NCBI RefSeq assembly: GCF_000516985.1
Contig: NW_006917099.1
Location: forward strand, 1,566,685 to 1,630,684
Direction of reading: 5' to 3'
Source of the DNA: Pestalotiopsis fici W106-1
Lineage: Eukaryota > Ascomycota > Sordariomycetes > Amphisphaeriales > Sporocadaceae
Length of the DNA stretch: 64,000 nucleotides
The position numbers and the translations under genes were made by a program. The notes under the pieces are model-generated. The model saw only the letters and a list, made by a program, of their open reading frames with translations. It was not told the DNA's origin and searched no databases. The first letter of the stretch is position 1. The number at the start of each line of letters is the position of its first letter. Below, one piece after another: positions 57,068 to 64,000 of the stretch.

Positions 57068-59488
57068 GATGACGGGTCATGCGAGTTTGTGAGGTGTGGG
57101 AGGTGTTGTTAGTGCACTGTGTGACGGGGGGGAAGATGAGAGGGCGCCGGCAAAAGCAGCGTAAATGGTCAAGGGGAAGAGAAAGAGGTGAGTTTGATGG
57201 AGGAGATGAAGCGTGAGACTGCCGGGTACAATAGCAGATGGGTTCTTGAATGCAAGTTGAAGGGGTGTTGTGTGTTGTGTCTATGAGGTAACCTAGCCAA
57301 GTCAAAGGAGCGCCCAGCCAGGAGGTTGCAGCTTTTTGGCAGGATACAGGCGCCTTCTCGCGACGGGGACAATCGCAGCGACCAGGTGCAGGTGAATGAG
57401 ACGAGTCCGAAGAATGGGGCGCTATTATCTTCAACGACTTTGAATGATGAATCGTGGCGCGATGAGCGACGAACAATTGGTATGAGTATGCCCTCTACTG
57501 TGAGAATTTCTGAGCCAGACAACAATTACAGCCAGCGGCTCACCTTCCCCAAATCAGTAGTCACGCTTTTTCGCAGGTCCAGGTTTCTAGTCTGCGCTGT
57601 GATTGGCCCGACGGCTTGGACGGGGGGCACGGCCATCCCCAAAATTGGCACGAAACGTTTCCGGCTTGAATCGACAATCACGCGTTAATGCATTGCATAT
57701 CGCTCGTATAAGCGATAGTTTATTGTATTATTTAGAGAAAAAGAGATTCCTCTATTATTTCGATATCATGTTTCAATTCTACATCTTCTCGTCTTGCTGC
57801 CCAGCCAAGAGTCGACAGACTAGTGGTGACCTGGAAGCCAGATGGGCTCTAGGAACCCCGATAGAAGCGAGTCGGTCCCTGGCACCAGTCTTCAATTTCA
57901 GAGATTTCCACTTCAGCTGTTGTACTAACCTAGCTACTACTTGTACCTAAATAAACGTTGGCTACTTCAGCAGGCAAAACCAACGCGTAACCCATTCAAT
58001 TCCACCGACACAATAATGTTGGAAACGTTTAAATCCAAAGATATAACAAATCCATTGGCATCAATTTTTTGCGCAGAAATTGCTTGGCAAACTTCTGAGC
58101 TGAATAATCGGCAAGTTCGGCGAATGTCTCGATAAAAAAAAATTTCTTACCTCCTGCCCTGGCTTCTTACTGCTCATGGACTATTCCGCGCCACTTGTCT
58201 GCGGCGATCCTCTGCCCAATAGTAGCCACGGTTGTGATCCGGGGGGGGGCATAATAATGTAGTAGTAAGAGATACCGTGGGGAATCTCGGGTTCCGTGTA
58301 ATGAATGTAACAACTCTGAACATGTTACTAATTGGACAACTTGTGATCACAACCACTCATCATCTCTGCTATCATGACTGGCGACTCCAATATACTGTAG
58401 ACCTGATGCTGTTCTTGCTTCATATCGTGGTCATTTCCCGCTCATATCGCCACACTACCATGCATATTGTGCAATGATAACCTTGAAGGCAGCCTCCGTT
58501 TGCCTGCTTACCTACCTACATTACCTAGAGAGCCTATTTGTCAATGTTGACGTGTCAAATATCTAGGTTCAACAAGAGCAGCCTTCTCACTAATGTCAGC
58601 ACACTGTGTTTCTCCTGATTACAATCTTACTCGACCGCGCCCCTCCATCGACCGCAGCCTTATTGCACCTTTGCCTGGCTCTGCGCGTTTGCCTGCCTGG
58701 TTTCTTTGGTTGGCAACTCGTCAACAATGGACAACAGCTCAGCTCAGCATTTGCCCGTTTGCCCTGGATTACGTAGACAATCCAGGCGAACTCTTGATAT
58801 AGGGACAAAGGCATACAGCGGACCACATTACATTGCCTGTCGGTCAACTAATGACAGGGGCACCGCCTCGACTATTACCGGGCCACAGGCTCTCTGTGTG
58901 GGTTTGTAGTATAAGGGGTTCAAGATGATCATGTAAAAGCCTTTCGGCCATCAAATGTGTTTTCGCAGTGCAACATACAACCAGAAAATCAACGCTGCAC
59001 CGAGCCTACAAAGAAAGGTGAGTACTGGCGAATTGAATTGTGCCCAATGATTGTTGTCTGATTAAATGAGACGAATCCCACTTTAAAAGCATTTCGTCTG
59101 AGCCGTGAGAGAGACACAGAGAAAGCGAGGACTCGCCCCCCCCTGGCAACCTGGCTGGTCGGTCGGTATTCGCTGTTCTAAATCCGTATTAGTCCACCCG
59201 CATATTGACCTATGTGGCTCCGGGGGGTCCCTGGCCTTCGGTTAAGTGGACCCCCCAAGTCGCGTTGCTCTAATTCGCAGTCGCGCAGCTGCCAAAATTT
59301 TAGCCGACGACCAAAAAGATTGTCATATCGTCACCGTTGCTGTCGCAAACTTGGTCGCGTCGTCGCTGCCCCGCCCTCTCCGACTACGACCTTTTTCGAG
59401 GCCATTACGTCGTCGGCCCGCGCTGTCATCATTGAGCGAGCATGCTGATATAAACAAACGCCCAACGCATCCGGGGGGAACGTCAACC
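57068..59488. other. Long divergent intergenic region
   Basis: The two flanking genes point away from each other. No supported gene lies in the 2.4 kb. A short G run is at 58241-58248. Bases 57690-57780 and 57945-58140 are moderately AT-rich. The proximal parts should hold the promoters. Confidence 0.45.
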
Positions 59489-60373
59489 ATGGGGAAGCGC
59501 CGCAAGCTGTCGCAGAAAGGCCCAGCGAATGCGCCCAAGAGCGGAAGTGGGAAACCGCAGCACAAGAACGCACCGGGCCAGAAGCACCATACCACAGGAG
59601 GCTCCAAGGCTACGCCGAAGCCTGCAAAGCCCGCCCACAAGCAACAGCAGCATGAAGAGCCGACAATTCCCTTTGCGCCCGAGGACAAGATTCTTCTAGT
59701 CGGCGATGGCGACCTCAGCTTTGCCGCTTCCTTGGTCGAGCACCACTATTGCGCCGACGTGACCGCTACCGTACTCGAGAAGGACGTCGAGGAGTTGCGA
59801 GAAAAGTACCCTCATGTGGAGGAGAACATTGCCAAAATCGAGGCAGAGGACAGCAGAGTTTGGTACAACGTCGATGCTACCAAGATGGGACCCTACACGG
59901 ACAAGAAGGGCAAGGACGGAGTGGGCATCATGGACAGAATCATCTTCAACTTTCCCCACGTGGGAGGCAAGAGTACCGACGTTAACCGCCAGGTGCGCTA
60001 CAATCAGGAAATGTTGGTCTCCTTCTTCCAGCGAGCCACCTTGTCCTTGGCACCAGAGGGAACCATTATTGTGACACTATTCGAGGGCGAACCGTACACG
60101 CTTTGGAACATTCGAGATCTAGGCCGACATTCTGGTCTTCAAGTTGTGCGGAGCTTCAAGTTCCAGGCTAGCGCATATCCTGGCTACCACCACGCAAGAA
60201 CCTTGGGTGTTGTGAGGAACAAGGATGGCGAGATTGGTGGCGGCTGGAAGGGAGAAGAGCGCCCATCGAGGAGCTATGTCTTTGTTCGAAAGGATGAAGT
60301 ACCCAAACCGACCGCTCACAAGACCAAGAAACGAGTTAGAGATGGTGATGGCGACTCCTCAGACGACGACTAG
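59489..60373 (+). CDS. BMT5: 25S rRNA (uridine-N3) methyltransferase, BMT5-like
   Basis: A single-exon gene encodes 294 aa. A basic, Lys/Pro-rich start (MGKRRKLSQKG) typical of nucleolar proteins precedes the DUF2431 Rossmann domain. The SAM-binding site is ILLVGDGDLSFAASL (about 66-80). TATVLEKDVEELREKYP and IIFNFPHVGGKSTDVNRQVR follow, and LFEGEPYTLWNIRDLG closes the domain. The acidic tail is DGDGDSSDDD. In yeast, Bmt5 makes m3U2634 in 25S rRNA. The start was chosen at the ATG after CGTCAACC. The upstream open frame to 59246 has no conserved content. Confidence 0.9.
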   Translation: MGKRRKLSQKGPANAPKSGSGKPQHKNAPGQKHHTTGGSKATPKPAKPAHKQQQHEEPTIPFAPEDKILLVGDGDLSFAASLVEHHYCADVTATVLEKDVEELREKYPHVEENIAKIEAEDSRVWYNVDATKMGPYTDKKGKDGVGIMDRIIFNFPHVGGKSTDVNRQVRYNQEMLVSFFQRATLSLAPEGTIIVTLFEGEPYTLWNIRDLGRHSGLQVVRSFKFQASAYPGYHHARTLGVVRNKDGEIGGGWKGEERPSRSYVFVRKDEVPKPTAHKTKKRVRDGDGDSSDDD

Positions 60374-62607
60374 AGCCGGGATACGACAATGATCCAAAAT
60401 CAAGGAGAAACATATCACCATCATAAGTGGGTGGACCGTTGCAAGATGGCAAGGATGCTGCAGTCCCGATTTTCGGTCGTGGCGTTTCACCCACATCAGC
60501 CTAGACCATGGTCTGCTCTTGAGCTCCTCCTGGTCACTGTGACAGCTTACGAGGCGAAAGTTCCATGATGATCTTGCTTGGGTACTCCAAGATGTGAGAG
60601 AAGCTTTTCGTCAAACTTGCATGATCGTGGAGGGCTGCCTTGCACGCAGGATAGCGTTGACAAAACGGTTACGCATCATCTTACAAGTGATACCAATGCC
60701 GCCTCAACACAAGTTATATTTCAGGTGCTTCTAGAGGCGTGGAGTAGGATGAAACTCCAAGGTTGGTCAAACTTTTGCCAGAACCATGAGAGTGTGTCTG
60801 TACTCAGTGGATAGTATACGCGGGCTTGTGGTAAAACGTAGCCGGCAGCTCTACTGTGATTCAGATACCCAATTATCGTGGTATTTAGTCCAGAATTTGG
60901 GCTTAGATCACCAAACAGTTATAATATTGCAGATGCCAACTATCGAAAATATGTAGTTAGCACTGGACGTTGTCTCAATGTTCAACAATCCTAGGGCAGC
61001 CGAATCAAAAGCTTCTTCATATTCGTCTACGATATTCCAGCACAGTTCTCTTGATCCTGGTGCTATATTCAAATCGCAACGCCTCAAGTCTTTGCATGTT
61101 GCAGATGATTCCAACCTCTAGCACATGGCGGGAACACCGCTGTGCAAACGGAGCCGACCATGGTTTCTATAATGGAGGCCGAAATAAGCATTCCGCAAAG
61201 TGAGCGACTCTAACGGCCCTTGTAAAGCATTGGTTCCAACTTCGGGAAGAGCGTTTCTGTCTTTGCTTGGGACCTCAGTCTAGTGACCCTTTTCCGTCAA
61301 CCATCGAGCTTCTTGTATCGCAGTTGAGCCGAAAATACGGGAAGCTCGTTGACCATTGGGGTTTCGCGGTGATTCCATCCACTGCAATGGTCTGTCCATT
61401 TGTGCCTTCAAGCTTCATATCGACTCTGTCCTGCACAATCTCCAAGTGACCATAGGGGAGTAGGTGTCTCGCACCATTTCTCGTGGAATTTTGACATGAA
61501 TCGACCTCACGACAAAGTTTTCGAGAGATCAAGCCGTAGAAAATCGCTCAGATTTTGCAACAGCCTAAATTGATGCCGATTTGGCTCAAGCTTCATAAAA
61601 TCCTCTTAGATGCCCTTCCGTTCCTGTTCGCCAAGGTGTTTAGCATTGTAGCCAATAAGTTTATAACAGTGTCTCGTCCTTCTCCGTGAAATGTTTTGTC
61701 ATTCCTGCAGATACCAACATTAATACCAATATTCAGGTATGCCACGAGGGTTAGCACTTGTTGGACGTTTTCTTTCGCTGGTCGGATATTGTCCATCACG
61801 AATAACAATTGTTCAATATCAAGTGGCAGATAACCGAAAGGTTACAAACATTACAACCCATGAAAGCAAAGATTATCGTATCATTACAGCGTTGACATGA
61901 TCGGAAGATGATATTCCCCCGGGAATGCTCCGGATTTAAACGTGTCTTTACCAGGATATGACTCCAGATTTCTTGTCATTACCATTTGAACTGATTCATA
62001 GAAGCTCTATCGACGAATCTACCGAATGACAGCGTCCAGAATGCAGGTAATTACCTTCTTTTGGTGGAGTTTGAGGTTATCACCACGTGGGACCTCCATC
62101 CGCATCACAGATTCCCCCGCCCACTAGCACGACTATATGCGCGCTAGTGCGCCTCGGCATCGGCACGGCTCCGACCTCAGTGAAAACGGCTGCCGGAGAC
62201 TTCCATCGGATGTGCGATCCCGAACCCGATAGCCTATGGCCTGCCACTGATGGCTGCTGGTTGCAAGCAGCCGGCAATTCTTCAATGTGGCAGAGATCAT
62301 GGCACGCCAGATGCGGGATCTTATCTGAGAACGTGTCTGAAGCGGCTGGCCAATTATTGGCTCAATTCTATGAGGAGGACGCCGATAGATAACCACACTG
62401 GCTGATCCTGTGATCTGGAATGTACCGACGTAGGACAAGTGTATAGAAAGGGGCCATGATATAAACTTGAAGAGGCAGCCTCAATATGTGTCTTGTGTTC
62501 TTAGGTATTCCATCTCAAATCAGCGTCTGTCATTTTTGTCTCCCTCTGCCTCTAGCCAACCCAATACACACACATCTTTCAGCCAAGGGCTGAATCTTGA
62601 AGAAAAG
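60374..62607. other. Long gene-free stretch before the RutA-like gene
   Basis: No coding sequence is supported in 2.2 kb. ORFs at 62087-62438 on both strands mirror each other and look fortuitous. A TATATGCGCGCTAGTGCGCC near-palindrome lies around 62133-62153. Confidence 0.4.
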
Positions 62608-63687
62608 ATGGCACCTGTCGATATCGGTGTTTTTATTCCCATTGGCAACAATGGTTGGCTCATCTCGACCACCTCGCCGCAATACATGCCCAGCTTTGAG
62701 CTGAACAAGCAGATTGTGAGCAAGGCGGAAAAGTACAACTTTGACTTTGCCCTGTCCATGATCAAACTGCGGGGTTTCGGTGGCAAGTCCGAGTTCTGGG
62801 ACCACAACCTCGAGTCGTTCACGCTCATGTCGGCCCTGGCAGCCGTGACCACCAAGATCAAGCTGTTTGCTTCGACGGCCATCCTGACGCTGCCCCCGGC
62901 GCTGGTTGCCCGCATGGCGTCGACCGTTGACTCGATCGCGCCGGGCCGCTTTGGCGTCAACATTGTCACGGGCTGGCAGAGCGCCGAGTACACACAAATG
63001 GGCCTGTGGCCGGGCGACGCCTACTTTGGCTACCGCTACGACTACGCCACCGAGTACGTGCAGGTCATGAAGGACCTGTGGAAGGACGGCGTGTCCAACT
63101 TCCAGGGCAAGCACTTTAAGATGGACGACTGCAAGCTGTCGCCCAAGCCGGCGCACGACATCAAGATCGTGGCCGCCGGCCAGTCGGGCCGCGGCGTCGA
63201 GTTCGCGTCAAACTATGCCGACTTCAACTTTGCCATGGGCACGGGCATCAACACGCCGACGGCGTACAAGGACGCCACCAGCCGGCTGGTCGAGGCGGCC
63301 GACAAGACGGGCCGCGACGTGGGCTCGTACGTGCTCTTCATGGTGATTGCCGACGAGACGGACGAAAAGGCCCAGGCCAAGTGGAAGCTGTACAATGACG
63401 GCGTCGACCACGAGGCCCTGTCGTGGATGAGCAACCAGAGCTCCAAGGACACCAACGCCGACGCCAACTCGACGGCCAAGAACATTAGCCTGCCCGAGGG
63501 CGCCGTCAACCTCAACATGGGCACCCTCGTCGGCTCCTACGAGACCGTCGCCCGCCTGCTGGACGAGGCCGCTTCGGTCCCCGGTACCAAGGGTATCATG
63601 ATGACCTTTGACGACTTCCTGGTCGGTATTGAGAACTTTGGCCAAAAGATCCAGCCCTTGATGAAGAGCAGAGAGGGAAAGTGCTAG
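62608..63687 (+). CDS. RutA-like flavin-dependent pyrimidine monooxygenase
   Basis: A single-exon gene encodes 359 aa and belongs to the bacterial luciferase-like superfamily. It is closest in pattern to RutA, which opens the uracil ring with FMNH2 and O2. Signature stretches are [58 protein letters not shown] followed by MGLWPGD, and the flavin site [20 protein letters not shown]. Its length is close to bacterial RutA (about 363-382 aa). GC content and C-ending codons are higher than in nearby genes, and there is no intron, which fits a bacterial origin by transfer. A flavin reductase and other Rut functions are not in the window. Use on another amide or heterocycle is possible. Confidence 0.85.
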   Translation: MAPVDIGVFIPIGNNGWLISTTSPQYMPSFELNKQIVSKAEKYNFDFALSMIKLRGFGGKSEFWDHNLESFTLMSALAAVTTKIKLFASTAILTLPPALVARMASTVDSIAPGRFGVNIVTGWQSAEYTQMGLWPGDAYFGYRYDYATEYVQVMKDLWKDGVSNFQGKHFKMDDCKLSPKPAHDIKIVAAGQSGRGVEFASNYADFNFAMGTGINTPTAYKDATSRLVEAADKTGRDVGSYVLFMVIADETDEKAQAKWKLYNDGVDHEALSWMSNQSSKDTNADANSTAKNISLPEGAVNLNMGTLVGSYETVARLLDEAASVPGTKGIMMTFDDFLVGIENFGQKIQPLMKSREGKC

Positions 63688-64000
63688 AGAGCATGTCTGA
63701 ACAGGAAAAGGAAATGGGAATTAATAAGTTACACTGATGTAGAAATGATACCGCCAAAAGAGTAAAATTTGTTAAACAAAACCACTGCTTCATTTTGTGT
63801 GCTGTGTGATCGTGATGTGAATGGCATGTGACGAAACATGAAATCTCCGCATCGGCACTGGCCACGGAAGCAAAGCTGATAGTCACTGCCAGACTGGTGT
63901 TGTGACTTGAGCATTGTCTTACTACCATGATCAAGTGTGTATGTCCTGAGATACCGAATTTGCTCATGACAGTCCAATGATGAAGCAACTTACTCGTTGC
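63688..64000. other. 3' flank of the RutA-like gene
   Basis: No gene is seen in the last 313 bases. ORFs on the - strand run into the RutA-like gene in antisense. Confidence 0.5.

Noticed and set aside
1..64000. CRISPR arrays or prokaryotic operon signals
   Set aside because: No regularly spaced short repeats are present, and the genes have spliceosomal introns, so the window is eukaryotic.

Overview
This is a 64-kb piece of a filamentous ascomycete genome. It is probably a sordariomycete and plausibly of the order Hypocreales, but that is inference. The evidence is short GT-AG introns of about 50-180 nt with CTRAC/CTAAC branch points, fungal-type NLR genes, an AA9 polysaccharide monooxygenase, and retrotransposons reduced to about 20% GC by C-to-T / G-to-A changes, the pattern of repeat-induced point mutation (RIP). 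There are no operons. 100 N's at 29750-29849 mark a scaffold gap.

Bases 1-9585 are a nest of LTR retroelements. Three copies (A, B, C) belong to one Ty1/copia family with 233-bp LTRs. B is complete (2308-7562, + strand). A (1-2302) and C (7563-8967) lie on the - strand and run off the left edge of the window, directly or behind the nested copies. A and B entered C at exactly the same 5-bp site. C itself appears to have landed in a small, barely RIPped LTR element, D (8968-9585).

Bases 9.9-21.2 kb form an accessory NLR island. An alpha/beta-hydrolase-NACHT-ankyrin gene (10704-15221), a remnant of a related NLR (15410-15711) and a helical-NB-ARC-TPR gene (16436-20158) lie on the - strand. The island is bracketed by two direct copies of a roughly 165-bp repeat. 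A third copy lies at 31763-31925, next to a gutted subtilisin-like gene and a lineage-type 523-aa helical protein gene. Between them are an orphan coding stretch, an AsaB-like oxidoreductase gene with a 12-nt exon, a dead amidase gene, and a gene for a C-terminally anchored membrane protein.

Bases 35.3-43 kb hold a secreted AA9 LPMO, a ten-exon 5-oxoprolinase and a four-helix membrane protein. From 44.5 kb on the window becomes mostly core genome: a GIY-YIG (T5orf172/MUG113-type) membrane protein, eIF6 (TIF6), a conserved protein of unknown function, the SUMO E1 subunit AOS1, an RGG-rich probable nuclear protein, a BMT5-type rRNA methyltransferase, and a bacterial-type RutA-like flavin monooxygenase at the right end.

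Exon boundaries were read by eye from splice signals and checked by reading-frame arithmetic. They are predictions without transcript support.
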